From NCBI GenBank assembly GCA_022826345.1, contig JAJDVB010000101.1, positions 1-10,082 on the forward strand: a stretch of DNA of 10,082 nt, read 5' to 3'. The notes under the pieces were generated by a model. The model worked only from the letters and a program-made list of their open reading frames with translations. It searched no databases and was not told the DNA's origin. The translations under genes were made by a program, and so were the position numbers. This stretch comes from Alphaproteobacteria bacterium. GTDB lineage: Bacteria > Pseudomonadota > Alphaproteobacteria > UBA828. The stretch's first letter is position 1. Each line of letters begins with the position of its first letter. This document shows positions 1-7,329 of this stretch, in pieces.

Positions 1-180
1 GTGACTGCATAGCCCGGTGTCGCCCAGCCCGACACCCGCGACCAACATGGTGATCGACCCACTGCGCCGTTCGCGATCGCCCAGCCTCTGCACCTCGACC
101 CGGTTGCCGTCCAGCCAACCGTCGCCTGGTCGCCGCGGTCGCTCGACCGCCTGCCGCAGACAATCCTCCCCGCCACCGAA
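1..180 (-). CDS. possible partial coding frame at left edge, unidentified
   Basis: On the minus strand this frame is open from just after a TGA (181-183) to the window edge, 60 codons, and 47 of the 60 codons end in G or C, as in the real genes of the window. The peptide includes DGWLDGNRVEVQRLGDRE and then MLVAGVGLGDTG. The opposite strand in register reads as a Ser/Pro/Arg-rich low-quality peptide, as shadows of real genes usually do. The first in-frame start is GTG at 93, with no convincing Shine-Dalgarno, so the gene may begin there, or this may be the remnant of a broken gene. I do not recognise the family. It could also be a chance open frame in GC-rich DNA. Confidence 0.25.
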
Positions 181-240
181 TCAGGGCTGGCCCTGACCCC
201 TCTTCTCGCCCCCTCAAGACCCGGCTCTACGGCGGAGCCG
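181..240. repeat. two adjacent dyads, possible terminator or operator
   Basis: Positions 181-196 form a dyad with 7-base arms, TCAGGGC and GCCCTGA, around a TG centre. A second dyad has arms CGGCTC (222-227) and GAGCCG (235-240) around a 7-base loop and is followed by CTTTAAC on the plus strand, a weak resemblance to a rho-independent terminator. No plus-strand gene ends here within the window. The dyads could instead belong to the start region of the minus-strand frame on their left. Function not assigned. Confidence 0.3.
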
Positions 241-369
241 CTTTAACTCTCACACCCCACGCGCCTGAAGGCGCAAAGCTATTCTGAGGCGACATAGCCT
301 GTCATGGCCGGACACGAGAGGACAGAATTGTAGCGAATCCACAGGCGGCGGCGTTGGAACGAGCGAATC

Positions 370-439
370 ACATTGAAATACGGCCCCTAGCCGCCTGATT
401 GGACGCATGTCTTGACAGGTAGAAATACATTGAAATACG
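370..439. repeat. GAAATAC repeats upstream of the MobC-like gene
   Basis: The 13-mer ACATTGAAATACG occurs twice, at 370-382 and 427-439. A third GAAATAC lies at 422-428, so the heptamer is present three times (375-381, 422-428, 432-438), the last two only three bases apart. The stretch is unusually AT-rich for this window and is followed by the palindrome AACCGGTT (458-465). Genes for relaxosome accessory proteins usually sit next to their oriT and bind repeats there, so these copies are candidate binding sites for the RHH protein at 578-961 or part of an oriT or promoter. I could not find a convincing nic-site consensus. Confidence 0.4.
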
Positions 440-577
440 AAGGCGCTTTGCGACTCTAACCGGTTCGTAGTTCTTTGAAACACGCGACTTGAAGGGCTGA
501 CAGGGCGACACATGTCCGCAATCCGGGGCGCGAAAGGGTGAACGCCCAGCAAGATTGCCTTGCGGGAGAGTGCTATC

Positions 578-961
578 GTGACGAACAAGAGCAAGACAAG
601 ACCCCGCCCCAAGACCCAAGTCGACGAAAAATCGACCGGGACTCGCTCGCCGCGGACCATCAGATTCACAGATGCCGAGTGGGCGAAGGTCCAGCGCGCC
701 GCAGCAGCAGCCAACATTTCGACGGCCACCTTCGCGCGAAACGCCGTCCTGAACGCCTTAGTCGAACCCACGGAGGCCTCGGACGGCGCCCTTCCGCCCG
801 GCCTGCTCGAGCTGGTCAAGCGCACTTATCGCAGCGCCTACATCCTTTCGACGCTCAAGCGGGACGACATGATCCGCGAAGGGCGGCAGGAACAACTCGA
901 ACGTACGGTTCAGGCAGCCCGCGATGCCGAGGCTCACGTCCTGGGCGACGCGTCCGAGTAG
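578..961 (+). CDS. MobC-like / ribbon-helix-helix relaxosome accessory protein
   Basis: Small (127 residues) basic-then-acidic protein. Residues 1-25 are Lys/Arg/Thr-rich. Residues 27-62 read as a ribbon-helix-helix DNA-binding unit: an RTIRFTDAEWAKVQ strand-helix followed by ISTATFARNAVLNAL. The C-terminal helical part (about 72-120) has LVKRTYRSAYILSTLKRDDM, a type of sequence I associate with plasmid or ICE proteins encoded near conjugation genes. MobC-type proteins help a relaxase melt and nick oriT. The start is set at GTG 578 because GGGAGAG (564-570) lies 7 bases before it; an in-frame TTG at 560 would overlap that site. No relaxase or TraG/TraD follows: the downstream 200 bases are non-coding and then comes a pseudogene. 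The gene therefore looks like an isolated fragment of a mobile element. A plain RHH repressor or antitoxin remains possible. Confidence 0.6.
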   Translation: MTNKSKTRPRPKTQVDEKSTGTRSPRTIRFTDAEWAKVQRAAAAANISTATFARNAVLNALVEPTEASDGALPPGLLELVKRTYRSAYILSTLKRDDMIREGRQEQLERTVQAARDAEAHVLGDASE

Positions 962-1162
962 GTCGTAGTACCCGCCACCTCAGCCTCTCGGCACGGCATT
1001 CGTCGGAGCGCTTGACGGCGGCAAGCGCACCGAGCAGATGTTCGTTGCCGACCGGCACGGCCATACGGCCGGAATGCACAGGCTATTCGCGATCCGGAGG
1101 ATATCTTGAGCCCGGAGCATCATGGCTTGGGACAACTCGAAAGGACGCCGTCATAAGAGTCC

Positions 1163-1589
1163 GTGAGACAGATTCCTTGGCGCTGTCGGCGCTGCCCGCT
1201 GCGGCGACGGCAACAGAGACGGTGCTGATTGATATCGGCGCATTGCCATCCCAAATAGGTCTACGCTGTCGCGGATATCATATCTCTGGCCGTTTCGCCG
1301 TCGAGCAAGCTGGCTGTTGCCTTGCTCGACCTTGAGGAAGGCGAGGTCGTGCCGCCTCATGCTACCGAGAGCGGTTTGCGCCTGCTGACGGTGATTTCGA
1401 GTACGATGTCCTGGGGCGATGGCAGCGAGGTCGACGAGACGAAGGAAACCGTCTGTCCACCCGGAAGTGTGCTGACCATCCCCGCCAAGCTCGACCATTG
1501 GCTGGCCGCGCAGCAAGCCGGTTCGCATTCAACTGATCTTGCTCGATGAAGAAGCCTTGGTTCCAGGAATGCTGGAACAGATGAAGTAA
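1163..1589 (+). pseudogene. frameshifted secreted cupin-domain protein
   Basis: A continuous cupin-like protein can be read only by switching frame three times. GTG AGA CAG ATT at 1163 opens it, and a signal-peptide core LALSALPAAATA then continues in another frame from 1177. ETVLIDIGALPSQ ends near 1255. VYAVADI onwards from 1259 is in a third register and carries LLDLEEGEVVPPHATESG and CPPGSVLTIPAKLDHWLAA, the second of which resembles cupin motif 2 (PxG...H). From 1521 the reading moves again: RIQLILLDEEALVPGMLEQ, ending at TAA 1587-1589. A TAG lies in the middle frame at 1256-1258. Intact relatives, as I remember them, are periplasmic proteins of about 140 residues. The first cupin motif lacks the usual HxH, so metal binding was already doubtful. 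Three indels in 430 bases argue for real decay rather than one sequencing error. Confidence 0.65.
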
Positions 1590-1686
1590 AGGCGGTCCCG
1601 CCGGCTCAGTATGGTCGCTGCTCGCCCAGGGTCGGCCTTGCGAGCAACGGCACATAGCAGCATCTCGCCTGATCGTCACTGATCGC

Positions 1687-2331
1687 CTATCGGCGATAGA
1701 TGCTGATGAGCCGCGCAACCAGAAGGGCTATGTAAAGTACGCCGGCGACCGCCTCCAGAGACGTCCAAATCCGCGCCACAGCGGTCACCGGACGGATGTC
1801 GCCGTAGCCCAGGGTCGTCAACGTCGTGAGGCTGAAGTATAGGAAATCGTTCCAGCCGACCGACGCGCCCGTTCCCGTCAGATCGAATGAACCCGGCATC
1901 AGAGTCTCGATGAACCGATACGACACTCCCCACGCGACTCCGATCAGCAGATAGACAGCCACCGCTCCGCAGAGCGTGTCGAAATCAGCCTCACTGACTG
2001 CGATTATCCGACGAAGCATTGGGCCGAGCGCGTACATAAGGAGGCAGATCGCCAGACCGTCGGAGATCAGGACCGTGACATCTCCCGTGAACGGCCTAGC
2101 CCATGTCACCACGGTCCACGCGACGGCCAACCCTGTCGCGGCGACCAGGCCGGCTTTGCGGTTGCTCACCACATATGCCGAGGCGGCCAGAAGAAGAGAA
2201 AACAGGGTCAGAAGGACTGCCCGGCCCACGGCGGCCTCCTCCGCTACAGGTCCGAGGATGACCAGAAGCAGCAGAGCTGCGAGCAACCCGGAGAAGCGAA
2301 AACGTCCGAAAAGCCTATTGTTGATTCTCAT
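1687..2331 (-). CDS. two-TM-pore potassium channel family protein
   Basis: Integral membrane protein of about 214 residues. Four hydrophobic segments (about 14-30, 36-55, 59-77 and 83-102) precede a pore unit: TM at about 119-137, pore loop ending in the selectivity filter TTLGYGD (172-178), and a last TM at about 186-209. The TLGYGD filter is the hallmark of K+-selective Ion_trans_2 channels. There is no arginine-rich S4 helix and no C-terminal RCK/TrkA_N domain; the protein stops right after the last helix with RLISIYRR. It therefore looks like a small ungated or simply gated K+ channel in the inner membrane. The start is uncertain: ATG 2331 (MRINNRLF) and ATG 2343 (MVLVM) are both possible and neither has a clear Shine-Dalgarno. 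It lies downstream of the AI-2E-family gene on the same strand. Confidence 0.85.
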   Translation of the reverse strand: MRINNRLFGRFRFSGLLAALLLLVILGPVAEEAAVGRAVLLTLFSLLLAASAYVVSNRKAGLVAATGLAVAWTVVTWARPFTGDVTVLISDGLAICLLMYALGPMLRRIIAVSEADFDTLCGAVAVYLLIGVAWGVSYRFIETLMPGSFDLTGTGASVGWNDFLYFSLTTLTTLGYGDIRPVTAVARIWTSLEAVAGVLYIALLVARLISIYRR

Positions 2332-2398
2332 CACCAAGACCATGCGAAGAGACGGGGAGTCAGACTGAGCAGCCTCGTCAAACGGCTCACGGCGCCGG

Positions 2399-2590
2399 TC
2401 AGCGGTTCCGGCCGCAACCGCCCATTGTCCCGTCGACCCCGACAGTCCCGGCAAAATAGACCGCTGTATGGATCACGGTCTTGAGCCGGTGCGTCGCACC
2501 TTCTGTCATTGTGAACAGTTTGAGGCCGATGAAGCCGCCGACGGCACCCGTCACTGCGGAAATGAAGCGCAGCACCTGCTTCTGCCTCAA
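2399..2590 (-). CDS. possible small membrane protein, unidentified
   Basis: A 63-codon frame from TTG 2590 to TGA 2399-2401, lying between the AI-2E-family gene and the potassium channel on the same strand. Most codons end in G or C. It has two hydrophobic stretches, FISAVTGAVGGFIGLKLF (9-26) and TAVYFAGTVGV (42-52), separated by a polar linker. A GGAAG lies about 12 bases before the TTG, which is too far to be convincing; an in-frame GTG six codons in is an alternative start. I do not recognise a family. It could encode a small two-helix inner-membrane protein belonging to the same transcription unit, or be a chance frame. Confidence 0.35.
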   Translation of the reverse strand: MRQKQVLRFISAVTGAVGGFIGLKLFTMTEGATHRLKTVIHTAVYFAGTVGVDGTMGGCGRNR

Positions 2591-2748
2591 GGGCAGATGT
2601 CTTCCGTGAAGAGGTTACGCCGTCGGCGCATCTGCTCATGGCGCGGCACTGTCCAGGGAATCGAAGCAAGTCTGATTGGATCTTCAAGGCTGTTCTGCGA
2701 ACGGGTTCATGCTGCTGCACAGGCAGTGATACGGGCGAGAATTGTGGG

Positions 2749-3822
2749 CTAGGCTCTGGGCGGCAGACGTGGCTCGCTTTCGCTCCAGCCGACACGGCCG
2801 TCGGTGGACAGCATGACCGCAATGGGCCGCGTACGCGGGAAGTAAGCGAAGACGATCATCGTGATCACGGTGATGGGCACGCAGAGGAACATCCCCGGTA
2901 TACCCCAGATCGAGCCCCACACCGCGAGCGAGACCAGCGTCGCGAAGGGACTGACGTTGAGCGAGGAGCCCATCAGCATCGGCTCCAGGAAGTTACCGAT
3001 GAAGACTTGGATCACGGCGAGGCTCGGTGTGACGATAAGGAAGGGCACGAAGGTGTCGAACTGCACCAGCGCCAGCAGTGCTGGAAATATGATGCCGAGC
3101 AGCGAGCCGATGGTCGGGATGTAGTTGAGCAGGAAGATGATGACCGCCCAGAAGCCGGCGAAGTCGACCCCGACGGCCGCCAGCACGACGTAACCAAGGC
3201 TCGCCGTGAGCGCACTGGTGAAGGTCTTGATCCAGAGGTAGTTCTGAATCTCACGGGTCATTTGGCTGAGGATGCTGCGCACCCGTTCCTCCCGCTCCCG
3301 GTTCGGGAAAAGCGCCTTCATCTTGCGGCCGAAGCTACCCTGCTCGACGAACAGGAAGAGCACGTAGATCAGGATCAACCCGGCTTCGCCGGCAATCTCG
3401 GTCAGCGTTGCAGCAATACTGCTGACCACGGCCCTGAAGTCGATGCGATCAAGGAGGTCAGTCAGATTTGGCGTCTCTTCGAGGCCGAAGCGTGCGGCCA
3501 CCTCGCCGATCAGGCGCTGGAGATTGGCCTGATAGGTGGGGATAGCATCGACCACGGCACTGAAATTGCCGCTCACCATCTCGGCCAGTGACATCACCGC
3601 CGCGATGACGGCGAGCCCCGTGAGCGTGAGCGCAGCCCAGCGCGGCGGGCGAACGCCGCGTATGCTGATGCGCCTGATTCCACGCGCAATCGCGTTGATC
3701 AAGTACCAGGCCATGACGGCGATGGCGATCGGGATCAGGATGTTCCGCCCGGAGACGAGAAGGTAAATGGTGAGGGCGGCGATACCGGCCGAGGCGGCGA
3801 AGAGGATGAGTCTTGGCTGCAT
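2749..3822 (-). CDS. AI-2E family transporter (PerM/UPF0118)
   Basis: Polytopic inner-membrane protein of 357 residues, the normal size for this family. An N-terminal pair of helices (about 4-24 and 27-46) is followed by a third (about 62-82). A soluble, mostly helical stretch (85-145) comes next, then the conserved C-terminal bundle of five or so helices. Family signatures are visible: LNYIPTIGSLLG (232-243), GNFLEPMLMGSSLNVSP (276-292) and WGIPGMFLCVPI (306-317). Members export or facilitate small molecules (E. coli TqsA for AI-2; others are Na+/H+ antiporters or of unknown substrate), so the substrate here is open. ATG 3822 was chosen over an upstream in-frame start at 3873 because AGGAAGG (plus-strand 3832-3838) lies 9 bases before it. 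The C-terminus ends in a short charged tail. Confidence 0.9.
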   Translation of the reverse strand: MQPRLILFAASAGIAALTIYLLVSGRNILIPIAIAVMAWYLINAIARGIRRISIRGVRPPRWAALTLTGLAVIAAVMSLAEMVSGNFSAVVDAIPTYQANLQRLIGEVAARFGLEETPNLTDLLDRIDFRAVVSSIAATLTEIAGEAGLILIYVLFLFVEQGSFGRKMKALFPNREREERVRSILSQMTREIQNYLWIKTFTSALTASLGYVVLAAVGVDFAGFWAVIIFLLNYIPTIGSLLGIIFPALLALVQFDTFVPFLIVTPSLAVIQVFIGNFLEPMLMGSSLNVSPFATLVSLAVWGSIWGIPGMFLCVPITVITMIVFAYFPRTRPIAVMLSTDGRVGWSESEPRLPPRA

Positions 3823-4633
3823 GACGGCTGGCCTTCCTGAGCGCTCGCGGCATTGTTGGGCCGAGCCGGACAACGGTCAACCAGCCGGAACTGGAATGGA
3901 AACGCGCAGTCGGTGCATCCTCGTCCATGGTCTCGCCTCGTGGCCGTTCATATAAACTCCGAACTGTTTCCCGAAATCCGTGCCGATGACACTCTTGCTC
4001 ACATCGAAAAGGAGAGTTCCGAGGAGCTCGGCGAGGCCTACCGCAAACGCACCGCGGAACTAACACGAGCGCGAGCGTGTCGAGCTGACGGTCGTTGCGC
4101 TTCCGCTTGAAGCGCCGGAACCCGAAAAGCGGCGAGGCGGTGTCGATCTTGGGTTGTGCCGTGTGGTTTTCCTGACCTCGCAAGTTCTGAAGCCACGGGT
4201 CGCCTCGTCCATGCAGGACGTGGTTGGCAGCGGCCCGAACACTCGGGACAGACCTGAGGCCGGGCAAGGCGGGTGAGAGCGGGGATTCCTGATCCGATGA
4301 TGGGGCAACGCCGAAGACTGCGCAGGCGGTGCGGGCGAGCGTGCTGCATCCCTGAGTAGGTGGAAGCCGATCGGCGGACGCACCTCGCTTGTAGGGTTGC
4401 CCTGCAACTGTTGTGACATTCCCGCTCGCGGGCTCCGTCCCGATAAGGTCCGGCATTATTCCGATGCCGCACGTCGGGTTGGGGCAACCACTCCGTTCAC
4501 CGATCTCGAACACTGGCACGGGCTGGTGGATCACGACGTCAATCCCATGAGAAGGCGCAACCGAAAGATTGGTGCATGAGCACCAGATGCCGTTGCCTAC
4601 CTCGCTGATAATGCCGGTCGCAGTCGCCTGCAT
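3823..4633. other. 810-base gap without a defensible gene
   Basis: Two competing sets of coding-like fragments lie here, neither forming a proper gene. On the plus strand, a start at 3897 (METRSRCILVHGLASWPF) stops at 3955. Another frame then gives SELFPEIRADDTLAHIEKES and EELGEAYRKRTAELTR (about 3957-4066), and a third continues with ERERVELTVVALPLEAPEPE from about 4067. That would be a gene with two frameshifts, family unknown. On the minus strand, an ATG at 4633 begins five bases after the stop of the ring-opening hydrolase and the frame (MQATATGIISEVGNGIW) stays open for about 1.2 kb, far into the transporter gene, so it cannot be a normal gene as it stands. The gap may be a scar left by insertion or deletion. 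No terminal inverted repeats were recognised. Confidence 0.3.
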
Positions 4634-4638
4634 CTTCG

Positions 4639-5733
4639 TCAGGTCCCCACGTCCACGATGGCCACCACCGGGCCGCCGCCCTGCGGCCCCTGGTGCATCG
4701 CATCGACCGAGACGAACACGGCGGGATCGCCGATGGCCACCGCCGCGACGCCGCCGACCGCGCCCTTGGAATGGCGGTGGTGGTGGACGTCGGAATCGTC
4801 CAGCATGATCTGGCGGCGGCCGCGCAGGCGCGCGGTGCGGTCGGCCTCGCACTTGATGAAGCAGTTGACGAGCTTGCCGCCGAGATCGGCCGCGCGCGGA
4901 CGCTCCGGCAGGTCGAGGCCGGCGTTGCGGATGCCGTCGTAGATGCCGTCGATGTCGAGCGCGTCCTGCATGACGCCGTGGCCGATGCGGAAGCGCCCGC
5001 CGGCCCCCGGCGCATTGCCGAAGAGGACGATCTGCCCGCGGTCGAGCTCGACGCCCGACGAGCACGAGGCGACCGAAGAGTAGAGATCGAGGTTGCGGCA
5101 AATCTCCTCGGCCTTGGGCATGCTCACCTCGCCGAGCGCGACGGCGATGCCGAGCCCGGTGGTGCCGTTGGAGACCCCCATCGATTCATGGACCTCGCAG
5201 GCCACGGTCTCGCCGCGCCCGTGGGCCTCGCGCACGGTGTCGATGGTGAGCAACGGCGTCTTGGTCTGGACGTAGTGGACGTCCGACGGGTCGCCGATCC
5301 CCGCGTCAGCCATCGCCGTGCGGACGCCGTCCGCGATCTTCTCCACCATCGCAGGCCGACCGATATCCTCCGGCAGGATCGATGCGCTCATGGCGGTCCC
5401 CATGGCGAGGCGCGCCGCGTCCGCGGGCCCGGTCTCGTCGTTGCTGGCGAAGACGGTGGCGTGGGGGGTGAGCACGCCGTCGCAGCCACCCGACCAAACC
5501 ATGGGGATTTCACCGACCTCGGCCTCGCTGCGCGTGCCGTGCTTGAGCAGGACGCCGCGGAAAGCGGTGTCCGACAGGATGCGCGTGAAGTCGTTGACCC
5601 CGCCGTTGCCCTCCGTCTTGCCGATCACGGCCACGACCTCATCCGCCGCCATGCGGCCCGACGCGATCAGCTCCTCCAGGCCCGAGGCGTCCGAGACCGA
5701 CTTGATCTCGACCTTTGCAACATCGATGGCCAT
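4639..5733 (-). CDS. ring-opening amidohydrolase, AtzD/barbiturase family
   Basis: A 364-residue member of the cyanuric acid hydrolase/barbiturase family, enzymes that hydrolyse a cyclic amide bond in a six-membered N-heterocycle. The fold is three repeats around one active site, each giving a Lys-Ser pair. Here the lysines are K39 ([16 protein letters not shown]), K158 (VQTKTPLLT) and K294 (FIKCEAD). The serines are S81 (SGGCDG), S225 (SCSSGVEL) and S342 ([10 protein letters not shown]). The C-terminal metal-loop region HQGPQGGGP is present. Compared with AtzD and barbiturase as I remember them, the third motif SGGAEHQGP has become SVDAMHQGP and VKCPLL has become TKTPLL, so substrate identity is uncertain. 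GAGGGAG lies 6 bases before ATG 5733, and the gene starts 20 bases after the stop of the deaminase-like gene, so the two are an operon. Family assignment is firm; specificity is not. Confidence 0.88.
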   Translation of the reverse strand: MAIDVAKVEIKSVSDASGLEELIASGRMAADEVVAVIGKTEGNGGVNDFTRILSDTAFRGVLLKHGTRSEAEVGEIPMVWSGGCDGVLTPHATVFASNDETGPADAARLAMGTAMSASILPEDIGRPAMVEKIADGVRTAMADAGIGDPSDVHYVQTKTPLLTIDTVREAHGRGETVACEVHESMGVSNGTTGLGIAVALGEVSMPKAEEICRNLDLYSSVASCSSGVELDRGQIVLFGNAPGAGGRFRIGHGVMQDALDIDGIYDGIRNAGLDLPERPRAADLGGKLVNCFIKCEADRTARLRGRRQIMLDDSDVHHHRHSKGAVGGVAAVAIGDPAVFVSVDAMHQGPQGGGPVVAIVDVGT

Positions 5734-5753
5734 ATCTCACTCCCTCGCGGCTC

Positions 5754-7007
5754 TCAGGCCCAGGCCGTGCTGCGTTGTGTCACGGTCTCGGCGACCACCC
5801 TGCCGCGCTTGATGACGCAGGTGCGGTCCGCCCGCCTGGTCAGCGCCTCCAGCGGATCGGCAGCGTCGATGATCGCCAGGTCGGCGACGCAGCCGGGCTC
5901 CGCGCCGTAGTCGTCGAGCCCCATGGTGCGGGCGGCAGCGCCGGTTTGCATGTCGAAGACCGTCTCGATCTCGTGCGGGCGGCTCATGTGCGCGGCGTGG
6001 CTCGCGAGGAACATCACCTCCAGAGGATCCCCCCGCCCGTAAGGGTAAAAGGTATCGCGGATGCAGTCCTGCCCGCAGGAGACGTTGACGCCGGCCTCCA
6101 GCAGCTCCTTCACGCGTGTGATGCCACGCCGCTTAGGCTGGGCGTCGCCCCGCCCCTGAAGCATCAGATTGGTCGCAGGGTTCACGATCATGTGGATGCC
6201 GGCCTCACGCACCAGCCCGATGACGCGATTGGCGTAATCTTCCCCGTAGCCTGCGAGCGCGCAGGTGTGGCCGGCGGTGACGCGCCCCTGCCAGCCGTTC
6301 TCCACTGTCTGCTCAGCCAGAATTTCCAGAGTCCTGGCGTTTGGGTCGTCAGTTTCGTCCACGTGCATGTCGATGTCGGCGTCGTGATGCCTCGCGATCT
6401 CGAAGGCGAGTGCAATGTGGCGGACGCTGTCGGCAGGCGAGTTCTCGTTGAAGGGCATGCCGCCCACCAGATCGGCGCCGGCTTCCATCGCCTTCCACAT
6501 GAGATCGTCGGTGCCCTTGTCCTTGAAGATGCCCTCCTGCGGGAAGGCGACGATCTGCACGTCCGCGACGTCGCGGGTGCGTTCGCGCGCTTCGACCACG
6601 CCTTGGAGCGGGCGAAGGCCGCCGATGCTGTCCACGTCGACGTGGCTGCGAAAGCGCGTGACCCCGTGGGCAACAGCCGTGCGGATGGTCCTCACCGCCC
6701 GGGCGGCGATTTCCTCCACCGTGTAGGCGCGCTTCCGGGCCCAGATGATCTCGATGGCCTCGTCGAGGGTGCCCGACGCGTTGGGCCTCACGTCGTCGTT
6801 GATCTGCGCCTTGTCGAGATGGATGTGCGGCTCCAGGAAGCCGGCCACGCAGAGGCGCCCGCCGGCGTCGATGGTGCGCGCCGCCGCAGCCGCGCCGCCC
6901 GACGGCGCGTCGACGAAGCGGCCGCCCTGGGCGAAGAGGTCGCGGGGCGCGTCCTCCCGCCAGAGGCGCGCGCCCGTGATCGCGAGGTCGACCCGGTCGT
7001 CCGTCAT
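5754..7007 (-). CDS. cytosine-deaminase-like metal-dependent amidohydrolase
   Basis: A 417-residue amidohydrolase-superfamily protein (TIM barrel, mononuclear metal) close to CodA, which deaminates cytosine and related rings. Metal and catalytic residues line up with E. coli CodA almost number for number: H61 and H63 (PHIHLDKA), H215 and E218 (DMHVDETDD), H247 (TAGHT) and D314 (SCGQDCIRD). The substrate-contacting glutamine of CodA is matched by Q157 (AFPQEG). The residue after the metal aspartate is Cys rather than the Asp of CodA. AtzC, which makes cyanuric acid from an alkylammelide, also belongs to this group. The start is ATG 7007, with AAGGAG 7 bases before it; the open frame extends 71 codons further upstream without family similarity. 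It is first gene of an operon with the ring-opening hydrolase. Likely cytosolic, acting on an amino- or alkylamino-substituted pyrimidine or triazine; the exact substrate is open. Confidence 0.87.
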   Translation of the reverse strand: MTDDRVDLAITGARLWREDAPRDLFAQGGRFVDAPSGGAAAAARTIDAGGRLCVAGFLEPHIHLDKAQINDDVRPNASGTLDEAIEIIWARKRAYTVEEIAARAVRTIRTAVAHGVTRFRSHVDVDSIGGLRPLQGVVEARERTRDVADVQIVAFPQEGIFKDKGTDDLMWKAMEAGADLVGGMPFNENSPADSVRHIALAFEIARHHDADIDMHVDETDDPNARTLEILAEQTVENGWQGRVTAGHTCALAGYGEDYANRVIGLVREAGIHMIVNPATNLMLQGRGDAQPKRRGITRVKELLEAGVNVSCGQDCIRDTFYPYGRGDPLEVMFLASHAAHMSRPHEIETVFDMQTGAAARTMGLDDYGAEPGCVADLAIIDAADPLEALTRRADRTCVIKRGRVVAETVTQRSTAWA

Positions 7008-7329
7008 CCGTTCGCTCCTTCCTGAGCCCCCGGTGCCCGCAAGGCGCGCCAGCGTCCAGTCCCGGCCGAGCGCCGCCATGACGGCGAAGAATCCGGGCGA
7101 CACGTCGGAGTCAGGCGCGCCGAATGAAACGGCCGGGTGACTGTGTTCAAGCAGACCTCTCCTCCAGGAGAAGCCACTATACCAATCCGGAACGGGCTTG
7201 TTTTGCCCTTCGAATACCAAGGCGCCTCGGATGTCGAAGCGCCCGATTGCCGGGCTATGTTCGTACCGCTACGGTCGCGCTGCACGGGACACCGCGCTCG
7301 GACCGATCGCACCGGGAGACTCGACACCC
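7008..7329. promoter_or_regulatory. divergent intergenic region, likely shared control
   Basis: These 322 bases separate the start codons of the minus-strand amidohydrolase operon and the plus-strand malonyl-CoA decarboxylase, so promoters for both must lie here or overlap. Two direct copies of ATACCAA occur at 7179-7185 and 7214-7220 (TTGGTAT on the minus strand), 35 bases apart start to start. A dyad TCTCCTCCAGGAGA lies at 7158-7171. ATACCAA is like half of the palindrome TTGGTATACCAA, a type bound by some GntR-family regulators, but no full palindrome and no regulator gene is present. I could not place -35/-10 boxes with confidence. Confidence 0.4.

Noticed and set aside
1682..1697. Hairpin ATCGCC-TATC-GGCGAT at the end of the potassium channel gene as a terminator
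   Set aside because: It spans the stop codon and no T run follows it on the minus strand; a 6-base stem alone is expected by chance at this GC content.
2638..3591. Plus-strand 317-codon frame rich in Asp, His and Glu
   Set aside because: Exact antisense of the AI-2E-family transporter; hydrophobic codons read backwards give this polar composition.
3458..5101. Minus-strand open frame of 547 codons
   Set aside because: It runs through the ring-opening hydrolase and into the transporter in the wrong register, with Arg-rich low-quality sequence at both ends; only its middle part falls in a gene-free gap and is discussed there.
4693..7025. Long plus-strand open frames opposite the amidohydrolase operon
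   Set aside because: They are antisense shadows of two motif-verified minus-strand enzymes and have typical His/Val/Asp/Arg-rich shadow composition.
7008..7220. N-terminal extension of the cytosine-deaminase-like protein by 71 codons
   Set aside because: The strong AAGGAG before ATG 7007 and CodA-like numbering of the active-site residues place the start at 7007.
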